Source: Streptomyces sp. 1331.2
GTDB taxonomy: Bacteria; Actinomycetota; Actinomycetes; Streptomycetales; Streptomycetaceae
Direction: 5' to 3'
Length of the DNA stretch: 64,000 nt
Assembly (NCBI RefSeq): GCF_900199205.1
Contig: NZ_OBMJ01000001.1
Span: 4,467,001-4,531,000 of the forward strand
The translations under genes and the position numbers were made by a program. The notes under the pieces were generated by a model. That model did not search any database and was not told where the DNA came from. It was given only the letters and a program-made list of their open reading frames with translations. Within the stretch, counting starts at the first letter, position 1. Each line of letters opens with the position of its first letter. Below are positions 49,276 to 57,792 of this stretch, piece after piece.

Positions 49276-51783
49276 CTACTCTGCGGCCAGCCCGAGTTCG
49301 AGCATCCGGTCGACCACCCGCCGCGCCGCGCCGCCGTCGTCCAGGGCGCAGTGCCCGGCCCGGAACCGCCGGTAGCGCTCGGTGTAGCCGGGCGGCAGGG
49401 CGGCGCCGCCGTCGGCGAGTGCGCGCAGCGCGCCGAGCAGTTCGGCGGAGGTCGTCACCAGCGGGCCGGGGGCGTTCGACTCGAAGTCGAAGTAGAAGCC
49501 GCGCAGGGTGTCGCGGTAGTGCTCCAGGTCGTAGGTGAAGAAGTACATCGGGCGGCCGGTGATCGCGAAGTCGAACATGATCGACGAGTAGTCGGTCACC
49601 AGCGCGTCCGCGACGAGCAGCAGCTCCTGCGGGTCGGGGTAGTCCCCGCAGTCGTAGCGGAAGCCGTCGCCGGCGCCCGGCAGCGGTTCGCGCACGTGGG
49701 CGTGCGGGCGGACGAGCAGCACGTGGTCCTCGCCGAGCAGGCGCCGGGCGTGGTCGAGGTCCAGTCGCAGGTCGAGCCGGAAGCCGTCGCCGTCGCCGCG
49801 CTGCTGGTCCTCGCGCCAGGTCGGCGCGTACAGCACGATCCGCTTGCCGTCGGGGATGCCGAGCCGGCGGCGGACGGCCGCGGCGGTCCGCCCGTCCGGG
49901 CGGGCGAGCACGTCGCCCCGCGGGTAGCCGGACTCCAGCACCTCGCCGCCGTACCGGAAGGCGCGCCGCAGGATCGGGGTGGCGAACGGGCTGGGGGAGA
50001 GCAGCAGGCTCCACTGCGGGGTCTCCCGGTCGAGCGCCGCCAGGTAGCCGTGGTCGGCCAGCCAGGGGTTCTCGACGTCGTGGGCGATCCGCTTGAGCGG
50101 CGAGCCGTGCCAGGTCTGCACGACGACCTGGCCGGGGCGGCGCTCCAGGAAGTCGGGGAAGTGCGTGTTGCCGACCAGGTAGCGGCAGGTGGCCAGCGCC
50201 CGGTACCACTCCGGGCTCCAGATCCGGACCGGGGTGACCCCGGCCGGCACCTCGGCCTGGGCGTCGTCGACCACCCACAGGTGCTCCAGCGGTGCGCCGC
50301 GGCGCGCGAGTTCGACGTGCACCGCGCGCGGGGAGTCGGCGTAGCCGCGGCCGCCGAACACGTCGTACAGCACCGCCTCGCGCAGCGGTTCGCGGCGGGC
50401 GGCCGGGTACTGCCCGGTGCGCAGGCGGTGCTGCGTCCAGGCGCTGCGTTCGGCGGCGGTGAGCACCGGGGTGGAGTCCACCAGCAGGGTGTCGTTCCAG
50501 CGGCGCTGCAGCAGGAGGGTCTTGCCGCCGACGGTGGTGGCGGCGGGGACGGCGGCCAGCGCGGCGGGGGCGGCGAGCAGCGGTCGGCCGGGGCCGGTGC
50601 GGTCGGCCGGTTCCAGCGCGGCCTGCCAGATGCCCTTGCGCAGCGGCAGCGCGGCGCCGTCGGAGCCGGTGCGGGTGGCGGGCACCCGGGCCCGGAACCG
50701 GCCGTCCGGGGCGCTCTCGACCGGGGTGCGGACCTCGCTCGCGGTGCCGGAGTGCCGCAGCACCAGCTCCAGCCGGTCGGGAGCCTGGGCCGGGCAGTGG
50801 CCGGACAGTTCGAAGCCGTCGGGCCGTACGGCGATCCGGTCGACCAGGCCGGCCGCGGGCTGGACGCAGACCTGGAGCCGGCCGTCGGCGAGGTGCTTGA
50901 GGTAGAGCACCCGGTCCGGGGTGTCGGGCAGCGGGTGCTGGCCGGCCACCGGGCCGCCGCGCTCGTCGAGGCAGAGCTGCTCGGTGCCGCCGTCGGGGCG
51001 CCGTAACTCGGCGTCCCAGTGCTCCAGTTCGCCGGTGCCGTGTCCTTCGGTGACGAACGGCCGGTACGGCAGGTGGGCGGTGAAGGTGTTGCCGGCGCGG
51101 GTGAGCGGCTGCTCGATCACCGCGTCGCTCTCCCGGTGGCGCAGCCGCAGCAGGGTGCCGGCGGGGCAGGAGTCGGCGACGCCGGTCAGGTCGAGCCCGA
51201 CGGCGGTGCGGGCGGCCCGGGTGATCCGGACGGCGGGGCGCTCCAGGCGCAGGCGCAGCCGGCCGTCCTGGAAGCCCGGCTGGAGCCGGACGTCGTGGTC
51301 CACCCAGCGGGCCGTCGGGTACTCGCCGGAGCCGCACCAGTGCGGGGCGAGGGTGCCGTACTGGCGCCGCACCCGGGTGCGGCGGGGGCGGGTGAAGAGG
51401 GTGGTCTCGACCTGCCAGTCGCCGAGCAGCCAGCGGCCGTCGCGGCGCAGCCGGCCGGGCGCTATCAGGGCGGTGAAGCCGGACCAGTCGTGGTTGTACT
51501 CGGGCTGGGCGCTGTCGTCGGTGATCTCGGGCATCCTGCGCGGCGTGGAGCGCAGGTGCACCGGTGGCTCGCCGCCGCCGTGGCGCAGGGTCAGCCAGGT
51601 CCAGGCGGAGCCGGGCCGGCCGGTGTCCAGGTCGTCGGGGCGGGCGAAGCCGGTGAGTTCCAGGCCCCGGTCGTGCCAGTGCGCGCGTAGCAGCCCGAAC
51701 ACCGCGTCCCCGTCGCCGGCGGGGCGCCCGGCGGCGACCCGGGGAGCGGCGTGCGGCAGGACGAACCGGGTGAGCACAGGCAT
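49276..51783 (-). CDS. CDP-glycerol:glycerophosphate glycerophosphotransferase-type polymer synthase, 835 aa
   Basis: The C-terminal half (about residues 430-830) carries TagF/TarF hallmarks: VVQTWHGSPLKR, LYAPTWREDQ, VRPHAHVRE, ALVTDYSSIMFDF and FFTYDLEHYRD. It would add poly(glycerol- or ribitol-phosphate) units to a wall polymer at the membrane face. The first ~430 residues hold several beta-rich modules with no motif I can name (about 20-130 and 200-330). The codon for L260 is TTA (complement of 51004-51006), the only one I found in a CDS here, so translation may need the bldA tRNA. ATG 51783 fits a promoter at 51817-51845; upstream in-frame starts read into an AT-richer non-coding stretch. 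Pairs with the 1190-aa gene at 52004. Confidence 0.88.
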   Translation of the reverse strand: MPVLTRFVLPHAAPRVAAGRPAGDGDAVFGLLRAHWHDRGLELTGFARPDDLDTGRPGSAWTWLTLRHGGGEPPVHLRSTPRRMPEITDDSAQPEYNHDWSGFTALIAPGRLRRDGRWLLGDWQVETTLFTRPRRTRVRRQYGTLAPHWCGSGEYPTARWVDHDVRLQPGFQDGRLRLRLERPAVRITRAARTAVGLDLTGVADSCPAGTLLRLRHRESDAVIEQPLTRAGNTFTAHLPYRPFVTEGHGTGELEHWDAELRRPDGGTEQLCLDERGGPVAGQHPLPDTPDRVLYLKHLADGRLQVCVQPAAGLVDRIAVRPDGFELSGHCPAQAPDRLELVLRHSGTASEVRTPVESAPDGRFRARVPATRTGSDGAALPLRKGIWQAALEPADRTGPGRPLLAAPAALAAVPAATTVGGKTLLLQRRWNDTLLVDSTPVLTAAERSAWTQHRLRTGQYPAARREPLREAVLYDVFGGRGYADSPRAVHVELARRGAPLEHLWVVDDAQAEVPAGVTPVRIWSPEWYRALATCRYLVGNTHFPDFLERRPGQVVVQTWHGSPLKRIAHDVENPWLADHGYLAALDRETPQWSLLLSPSPFATPILRRAFRYGGEVLESGYPRGDVLARPDGRTAAAVRRRLGIPDGKRIVLYAPTWREDQQRGDGDGFRLDLRLDLDHARRLLGEDHVLLVRPHAHVREPLPGAGDGFRYDCGDYPDPQELLLVADALVTDYSSIMFDFAITGRPMYFFTYDLEHYRDTLRGFYFDFESNAPGPLVTTSAELLGALRALADGGAALPPGYTERYRRFRAGHCALDDGGAARRVVDRMLELGLAAE

Positions 51784-51816
51784 TTGCGCGAGGGGCCCTT
51801 CGGAATGGAAATCCAT

Positions 51817-51845
51817 ATCCCATCCGGAAATGCCACCCGGGTCAA
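51817..51845 (-). promoter_or_regulatory. Promoter of the 835-aa glycerophosphotransferase gene
   Basis: On the minus strand, TTGACC (51840-51845) is followed after 17 bp by TGGGAT (51817-51822). Transcription would begin about 25 nt before ATG 51783. The surrounding DNA is noticeably AT-richer. Confidence 0.45.
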
Positions 51846-51948
51846 CTGCACGCTTTTTCGAATTCCTTCGGGAGTTCTTTTCCCGGACGCCTGTTCGTAC
51901 ATGATTCACGGGATCGGGTCATTCCGGTTCCCAGCGACCCCGGGACAT

Positions 51949-51987
51949 GCGGCGGCGCCCGACACCACCGGTGTCGGGCGCCGCCGC
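51949..51987. terminator. Very stable hairpin terminator between the transferase genes
   Basis: A perfect 18-bp stem (51949-51966 with 51970-51987) around a 3-nt loop. It separates the 52004 gene from the 49276 gene, which therefore has its own promoter. Confidence 0.93.
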
Positions 51988-52003
51988 GGTCACTCGCGGA
52001 GGG

Positions 52004-55000
52004 CTATTCCTTGCGGAGCATCGCGTCGACCACCCGGGCGGCGGCCTTGCCGTCGTCCAGGTCGCAGTACGCCTCGCGGAACGCGGCGGCCTTGTCCACG
52101 TACTCGGTCGCGACCGCGTCCACCCGGCCGAGCGCGGCGACCAGCTCCTCGGAGGTGGAGAGCAGCGGGCCGGGCGCCTCCGCCTCGAAGTTCAGGCTGA
52201 ATCCGCGCAGGTTGTCCCTGTAGTGCTCCAGGTCGTGGGTGAAGAAGAGCATCGGCTTTCCGGTCGACGCGAAGTCGAACACGCTCGCCGAGTAGTCGGT
52301 CACCAGCACGTCGGCGATCAGCAGCAGCTCCGCCATGTCGGGGTAGCTGCCGACGTCCCAGATGTAGCCGTTGCCGGCGCCCGGGATCTGGCCGCACATC
52401 AGCTCGTGCCGGCGCACCAGCAGCACCTGGTCGTCGCCGAGCGCGGCCTGGGCCGCCGCCAGGTCGATCCGCAGGTCGATCTGGTAGCCGCCCTGCGGCC
52501 GGCGCCGGTCCTCGCGCCAGGTCGGTGCGTAGAGCACCACCTTCTTGCCCTGGGGCAGCCCGAGCCGTTCCCGGACCTGCTCGGCGGTCTTCTCCCGGTC
52601 GGATGCGAACAGCAGGTCGTTGCGGGGCGAACCGCTCTCCAGGATCTCGCCCTTGAAGTCGAAGGCGCGCCGCAGCACCGGGGCCGACCAGCTGTTGCCG
52701 GCCACCAGCAGGCTCCAGTTCGGGACCTCCTTGGCCAGGCTCTTGAGGTAGCTGGAGTCGGTGAACCAGACCTTCTCGAAGTCGAAGCCGACCTGCTTCA
52801 GCGGGGTGCCGTGCCAGGTCTGCACGACCACCTGGCCGGGGCGGCGGACGAAGAACTCGGGCAGGTGGGTGCTGGTGACGACGTACTTGGCGGTGGCCAG
52901 CGCCTCGAACCACTCCGGGCTCCGGAACCGGATCGCCGTCGCGCTCTTCGGCAGCTCGGCCTGCATGTCGTCGTTGACCCACAGGTGCTCCAGCGGCAGG
53001 CCGCGGCGCACCAGCTCCTCGTGGACGGCCCGCGGCGAGTCGGCGTACACGCCGTCACCGCCGACGCAGTACAGCACGGTGTCGCGCAGCGGCAGCCGGC
53101 GGGCGGCCGGGTAGTCGACGGTGCGCAGCCGGCGCTGGCGGAAGCCGGCCCGCTCCTCGGGCAGCAGCGCCGCGTGCGCCTCCAGCGACAGGCCGTCGTG
53201 GTCGCGGCGTTCCAGCGTGATCCGCTTGCCGCGGGACTCGACCTCCAGCGGCAGCGACTCGAAGCAGTCCGGGGTGACCAGCACGGAGGCGCCGGGCAGC
53301 ACGTCGGCCGCCCCGCCGACCCGGCGGAAGAAGACGTTCCAGGTGCCCTTGGCGAGCGGCACCCGGCCGGCGAAGGAGGCGGTGGGCACGGCGGGCAGCG
53401 CGGTGCGGAACCGGCCGTCCGAGATCTCCACCGGGTAGACGTGCTCCTCCTCGCGCCAGTGGTGACGGACCACCAGCTCCCAGCGGTGCGCGCCGGGCAG
53501 CGGGAACGAGCCGCTGAGCAGGAAGCCGTCGGCGCCGCGCGAGGACAGCTCGTCCACCAGCGGCTGCAGCACCTGGTCGGCGAACTGGAGGTAGCCGCCG
53601 GGGGAGGGCTTGGAGTAGAGCGCCCGGTGCTCGGCCGCCGGGGCCTGCGGGTTCAGCGGCAGGTGCAGCCGCTCGGGCGCGTTGCGCTCGTCCCAGGCCA
53701 GCGGGACGGTGCTGCCGTCGCCCAGCAGCAGCTCGGTGTCCCAGTGGTCGCGGACGCGCTCGCCGGCCACCGGGTCCAGCTCGGCCCAGGCCTCGCGGAC
53801 GGCGGTCAGCTCGGCGGTCGCGAAGGAGGCGGTGAAGGGCTGCAGCGAGCCGACCGGCGCGCCCAGCTCCAGCGGGACGGTCACCTGCCGGTCCGACTCC
53901 AGGTGGGTGAGCTGCAGCCGGGCACCGGCGAAGCTCGGGCCGGAGCGGGCCGCGCCGGAGACCTCCACCCGGCCGGCGTGCGCGGACAGGCCGGTCACCC
54001 GGGCCTTGACCGTCTCCACCCGCAGGTAGACGAAGTTGTCCCGGACCCACGGCACGATCCGCACGTCCGGCTCGACCCAGTGCGACGGGATGACCTGCGC
54101 GGTGTCGCTCCACCCGGCCGAGATCCGGCCCTTGTACACCCCGCCCTTGCCCGCGCCGGCCACCAGGACGCGCCAGTGCCCGTCCTTCCACTCGCCGCGG
54201 TGCCTGAGCTTCTTCGGGTCGACCGAGACGGTGAAGCCGGACCAGTCGCAGCTGTACAGGTCGTGGTTGCAGCTCGCGGTGGCCTCGGGGCTGTACGTGG
54301 TCTTCATCGGCACCGCGATGACCCGGCGCCCCTTGGTCTCGCGCAGCACCAGGGTGCGGACCATGTCGTGCTTGCCGGACGCGCCCAGCTGCTCCGGGTA
54401 CGCGTGCCCGGTCAGCCGCAGCTTCCCGCCGACCCAGCCGCTCTCGTACAGCCGGCTGCGCATGACCAGCGAGTTGTCCAGCTTGAGCACCCCGGCCGGC
54501 ACGCTCCTGCGCCCGCCGCGCAGGAACGGGTAGTCGGCGTACGCGCGCAGCAGGCCGCGGGCCTGGACACCGCCGCCGCTCTCACCCTCGTACTTGATCT
54601 GCTCGATCAGCTCGTCCATCCGGCCGGCCAGGGTCAGGTGGTACTTGAGCCGCAGTGGCGCGCGCAGCTTGCGGACCTGCTCGGGGCCGATCGCCCGGAG
54701 CAGCCGGCTGACGTGCTGCAGGTAGGCGTCCCGGTACTCCTTGTCGCCGTCCACGATGGACCAGAAGAACATCGGGATCTCCTCGACGAGGGTGTTCTCG
54801 TCGTAGGAGCGCAGGTACTGGGCGAAGCGCGGCTCGGTCTGCTTGCCCAGCCAGCCGCGGACCAGCTCGACCGAGGCGACCCGGTCGATCAGGCCCTTGG
54901 GGTTGGTGCGCATCTGCGTGATCGACATCTCGCCGACCTCGCGCTCGCGCCAGTGGTAGATCGGCTCGGAGAGTACGTCCACGCTCTTGGCCAGATAGTG

Positions 55001-55576
55001 GTGCGGCACGCTGACCGGCGCGTCCTCGTACAGGATGCCCTCGGGGTAGAGGATGCCCGCGGCGTCGAAGAAGGAGCGCCGGTACACCTTGTTCCACGCG
55101 GTGCGGTCGGTGACCAGCGCCGGGATCTCGGTGATGTGGGTCTTGAGCCTGGTCTCCTTGAACGGCTTCACGTGGCCGCCGGACTGGTAGTAGCCCACGG
55201 CCCGGAAGCGCAGCACGTTGCCGGTGCAGAAGTCCGAGCCGGTCTCCTCCAGCGTGTTGATCATCAGCTCGTACGCACTCGGCGGCATCGAGTCGTCGCT
55301 GTCCACGAAGCACAGGAACTCGCAGTCCGGGTCGATGTGCCGGATGCCGGTGTTGCGGGCCGCTCCGAGGCCCTTGTTCACCTGCCGGACCAGCCGGAAT
55401 CGCGAGTCCTCGGCCGCGTACGCCTCGGCGAGCGCCGCGCTGCCGTCCTTCGATCCGTCGTCGACCATGACGCACTCGAAGTCCGTGAAGGTCTGGGCGG
55501 CGATCGAGTCGAGGCACTCGACGAGATAACGCTCGACGTTGTAGATCGGAACGACGATGGAGAGGCGGGGAGCCAT
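52004..55576 (-). CDS. GT2 glycosyltransferase fused to CDP-glycerol glycerophosphotransferase, 1190 aa
   Basis: The N-terminal GT2 domain (about 1-230) has LSIVVPIYNVERYLVE, the nucleotide Asp pair VDDGSKDGS and the DxD-like VDSDDSM. A helical section (about 230-330) follows, then a long beta-rich middle (about 340-790) without a named motif. The C-terminal TagF-like domain (about 800-1190) has VVQTWHGTPLKQ, LYAPTWREDRR, VLVTDYSASVFDFA and FFTHDLEHYRD. It could both start a sugar-glycerol-phosphate linkage and extend it. ATG 55576 begins the GT2 strand (MAPRLSIVVPI); GAGAAAGG lies about 12 nt upstream. Divergent from the GT2 gene at 55710. Confidence 0.93.
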   Translation of the reverse strand: MAPRLSIVVPIYNVERYLVECLDSIAAQTFTDFECVMVDDGSKDGSAALAEAYAAEDSRFRLVRQVNKGLGAARNTGIRHIDPDCEFLCFVDSDDSMPPSAYELMINTLEETGSDFCTGNVLRFRAVGYYQSGGHVKPFKETRLKTHITEIPALVTDRTAWNKVYRRSFFDAAGILYPEGILYEDAPVSVPHHYLAKSVDVLSEPIYHWREREVGEMSITQMRTNPKGLIDRVASVELVRGWLGKQTEPRFAQYLRSYDENTLVEEIPMFFWSIVDGDKEYRDAYLQHVSRLLRAIGPEQVRKLRAPLRLKYHLTLAGRMDELIEQIKYEGESGGGVQARGLLRAYADYPFLRGGRRSVPAGVLKLDNSLVMRSRLYESGWVGGKLRLTGHAYPEQLGASGKHDMVRTLVLRETKGRRVIAVPMKTTYSPEATASCNHDLYSCDWSGFTVSVDPKKLRHRGEWKDGHWRVLVAGAGKGGVYKGRISAGWSDTAQVIPSHWVEPDVRIVPWVRDNFVYLRVETVKARVTGLSAHAGRVEVSGAARSGPSFAGARLQLTHLESDRQVTVPLELGAPVGSLQPFTASFATAELTAVREAWAELDPVAGERVRDHWDTELLLGDGSTVPLAWDERNAPERLHLPLNPQAPAAEHRALYSKPSPGGYLQFADQVLQPLVDELSSRGADGFLLSGSFPLPGAHRWELVVRHHWREEEHVYPVEISDGRFRTALPAVPTASFAGRVPLAKGTWNVFFRRVGGAADVLPGASVLVTPDCFESLPLEVESRGKRITLERRDHDGLSLEAHAALLPEERAGFRQRRLRTVDYPAARRLPLRDTVLYCVGGDGVYADSPRAVHEELVRRGLPLEHLWVNDDMQAELPKSATAIRFRSPEWFEALATAKYVVTSTHLPEFFVRRPGQVVVQTWHGTPLKQVGFDFEKVWFTDSSYLKSLAKEVPNWSLLVAGNSWSAPVLRRAFDFKGEILESGSPRNDLLFASDREKTAEQVRERLGLPQGKKVVLYAPTWREDRRRPQGGYQIDLRIDLAAAQAALGDDQVLLVRRHELMCGQIPGAGNGYIWDVGSYPDMAELLLIADVLVTDYSASVFDFASTGKPMLFFTHDLEHYRDNLRGFSLNFEAEAPGPLLSTSEELVAALGRVDAVATEYVDKAAAFREAYCDLDDGKAAARVVDAMLRKE

Positions 55577-55709
55577 CGGCTACGCAGGCCTTTCTCGGGA
55601 AGGAGCGTGGCAGCCCGGTGGGGCCAGACCGCACGTTGATCGGTGCGTACGTGCCTCCCGATCCTACCTCCGGGGCAGGGCCCTCCCCGGGGACCACTAC
55701 GCTGGGGCC

Positions 55710-56708
55710 GTGCCCCGCTTCAGCGTCATCGTCCCCGTGTACAAGGTCCAGGACTACCTCGCCGAGTGCCTCGAATCGGTGCTCGGACAGGACGGTCCGG
55801 ACCTCGAACTGATCGCGGTGGACGACCGCTCCCCGGACGGCTGCGGCGCGATGCTGGACGCGGCCGCCGCCACCGACCCGAGGGTCCGGGTGCTGCACCT
55901 GCCGGAGAACGTCGGCCTCGGCCGGGCCCGCAACGCCGGCCTGGAGGTCGCCGGCGGCGACTACGTGGTCTTCCTCGACAGCGACGACACCCTCACCCCC
56001 GGCCTGCTCAAGAGCATCGACGAGCGGCTCACCGCCACCGGCGACCCGGACGTCCTGGTCTACGACTACGCCCGCACCTACGCCGACGGCCGGATCACCC
56101 GCGCCGCCTCCGCGCACGTCTTCGGCGCCGCCTCCCCGGACGTCTTCGACCTCGCGGCCCGCCCCGACCTGCTCGACCTGCTCCAGGTCGTCTGGAACAA
56201 GGCCTACCGCCGCGACTTCGTCACCGGGCAGCAGCTGGTCTTCCCGGCCGGCTACTACGAGGACACCCCCTGGACGTACCCGGCGCTGCTCGCCGCCGCC
56301 CGGATCACCCTGCTCGACCGGGTCGGCGTGCACTACCGCCAGCGCCAGGAGGGCGGCAACATCCTGGCCACCGCCAGCCGCAAGCACTTCGACGTCTTCG
56401 CCCAGTACGACCTGGTCTTCGCCTTCCTCGACCGCCGCCCCGACCTCGACCCGTGGCGCCCGGTCGTCTACGGCCGGATGCTGCACCACCTCAACACCGT
56501 GGTGTCCAAGCCCGGCCGCGTCCCGCCCGGCGACCGCCGCGAGTACTTCCGCCGCGCAGCCGAGCACTGCGCCCGGCTGCGCCCGGCCGGCTACCGCCCG
56601 CCGGCCGGCGTGGACGGCGTGCGCACCGAACTGCTCAGCCACGGCCGCTACGGCGCGTACCAGGCCGTGCGCGCCCTCGCCAAGGCCCGTCGACTCGTCC
56701 GGCGCTGA
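55710..56708 (+). CDS. GT2-family glycosyltransferase, 332 aa
   Basis: A GT-A fold: FSVIVPVYKVQDYLAEC at the donor site, VDDRSPDGCG, and FLDSDDTL with the metal-binding DxD. YYEDTPWTYPALLA in the second half is the ED-type catalytic segment of wall-polymer GT2 enzymes. No TM helix except a hydrophobic patch near the middle, so it is membrane-peripheral. GTG 55710 follows TACGCT (55698-55703) by 6 nt with no other signal; it matches the start of the fold. Its sequence resembles the GT2 domain of the divergent 1190-aa protein, so they probably act on the same polymer (inference). Confidence 0.9.
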   Translation: MPRFSVIVPVYKVQDYLAECLESVLGQDGPDLELIAVDDRSPDGCGAMLDAAAATDPRVRVLHLPENVGLGRARNAGLEVAGGDYVVFLDSDDTLTPGLLKSIDERLTATGDPDVLVYDYARTYADGRITRAASAHVFGAASPDVFDLAARPDLLDLLQVVWNKAYRRDFVTGQQLVFPAGYYEDTPWTYPALLAAARITLLDRVGVHYRQRQEGGNILATASRKHFDVFAQYDLVFAFLDRRPDLDPWRPVVYGRMLHHLNTVVSKPGRVPPGDRREYFRRAAEHCARLRPAGYRPPAGVDGVRTELLSHGRYGAYQAVRALAKARRLVRR

Positions 56709-56744
56709 GGCCCGCGCCTGACGGCCATTCGGGTGGCGGCCCGG

Positions 56745-56758
56745 TATAACCGGTCGCG
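56745..56758 (+). promoter_or_regulatory. -10 box of a leaderless transcript
   Basis: TATAAC at 56745-56750 lies 7 nt before GTG 56758 and no ribosome site intervenes. Confidence 0.55.
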
Positions 56759-57765
56759 TGGACTTCCTGACCCGCCTCCCCGTCGTCGGCCCGCTCGTGG
56801 CCCGGGTGCTGCGCAGCCGCCCCTACCGGGTGTACGAGTACTTCTCGGCCGCCCGCGGCAACCGGCTGGCCGGCGCCGTCACCTTCTTCGGGTTCCTCGC
56901 GCTCTTCCCGCTGTTGACGGTGGGTCTGGCGATCGCCGTTTCCACGCTGGACGACACCCAGGTGGCGGAGGTGCAGAAGCACATCTCCGACCAGCTGCCG
57001 GGCATCTCGGACGCGCTCGACCTGCCGTCCCTGATCGCCGGCGCGGGCACCGTCGGGCTGGTCGGCGGGGCGCTGCTGCTGCTCTCCGGCCTGGGCTGGG
57101 TGGACACCATGCGCACCTCCATCCGGGACCTCTGGCAGCTGCCCGACGAGGAGGGCAACCCGGTGCTGCGCAAGGCCTGGGACGTGGTGGTGCTGGGCGG
57201 CCTGGGCCTGGTGTCGCTGTTCTCGCTGGCCGCCTCCGCCGCCGGGACGACCCTGGCCGGGCGGATCGCCGAGGCGATCGGCCTCGGCAGCGGCTACCTG
57301 CTGACCGGCGTCGGCGTGCTGATCGCCATAGGGTGCGACATGCTGCTCTTCGCCTACCTGCTGGCGCCGTTCCCCGGGATCACCGGCCAGCGCCGCCGGG
57401 ACCTCCTGCAGGGCGCGCTGATCGGCGCGGTCGGCTTCGAACTGCTCAAGTTCCTGCTCGCCTCCTACCTCGGCTCGGTCGCCGGGCGGAGCCTGTACGG
57501 CGCCTTCGCCACGCCGGTCGCCCTGCTGCTCTGGATCAACGTCGTCTGCCGGCTGCTGATGTACTGCGTGGCCTGGACGGCGACGGCCGACCCGGTGGCC
57601 GCCCGGGAGCGGACCAGGGCGCACGGGCGCTCCCTGCTGGAGGCCGCGGACCGGGCGGAGGCGAAGGCCGAGACCGGACAGTCCGCCGAACAGGCCCCCG
57701 GGAAGGCCGCCGGGCGCGCCCCCGGGCAAGGCCCCGGGCAGGCGAAGGCCCGGCCCCAGGACTGA
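56758..57765 (+). CDS. YihY/BrkB-family membrane protein, 335 aa
   Basis: Six TM helices with the family landmarks FFGFLALFPLLTVGLAI (first helix region) and LLLWINVVCRLLMYCVAW near the end. The C-terminus (about 290-335) is a charged, Gly/Pro/Lys-rich tail that is probably disordered. The name RNase BN for this family is historical and wrong; the role is unknown. GTG 56758 suits a leaderless message. Confidence 0.92.
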   Translation: MDFLTRLPVVGPLVARVLRSRPYRVYEYFSAARGNRLAGAVTFFGFLALFPLLTVGLAIAVSTLDDTQVAEVQKHISDQLPGISDALDLPSLIAGAGTVGLVGGALLLLSGLGWVDTMRTSIRDLWQLPDEEGNPVLRKAWDVVVLGGLGLVSLFSLAASAAGTTLAGRIAEAIGLGSGYLLTGVGVLIAIGCDMLLFAYLLAPFPGITGQRRRDLLQGALIGAVGFELLKFLLASYLGSVAGRSLYGAFATPVALLLWINVVCRLLMYCVAWTATADPVAARERTRAHGRSLLEAADRAEAKAETGQSAEQAPGKAAGRAPGQGPGQAKARPQD

Positions 57766-57792
57766 GACCGGGCCTGCCCGTCAGGGCGGGGA

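Noticed and set aside
51784..51909. Longer start (GTG 51909) of the 835-aa transferase
   Set aside because: The extra residues fall in AT-richer DNA with a promoter-like sequence downstream of that start.
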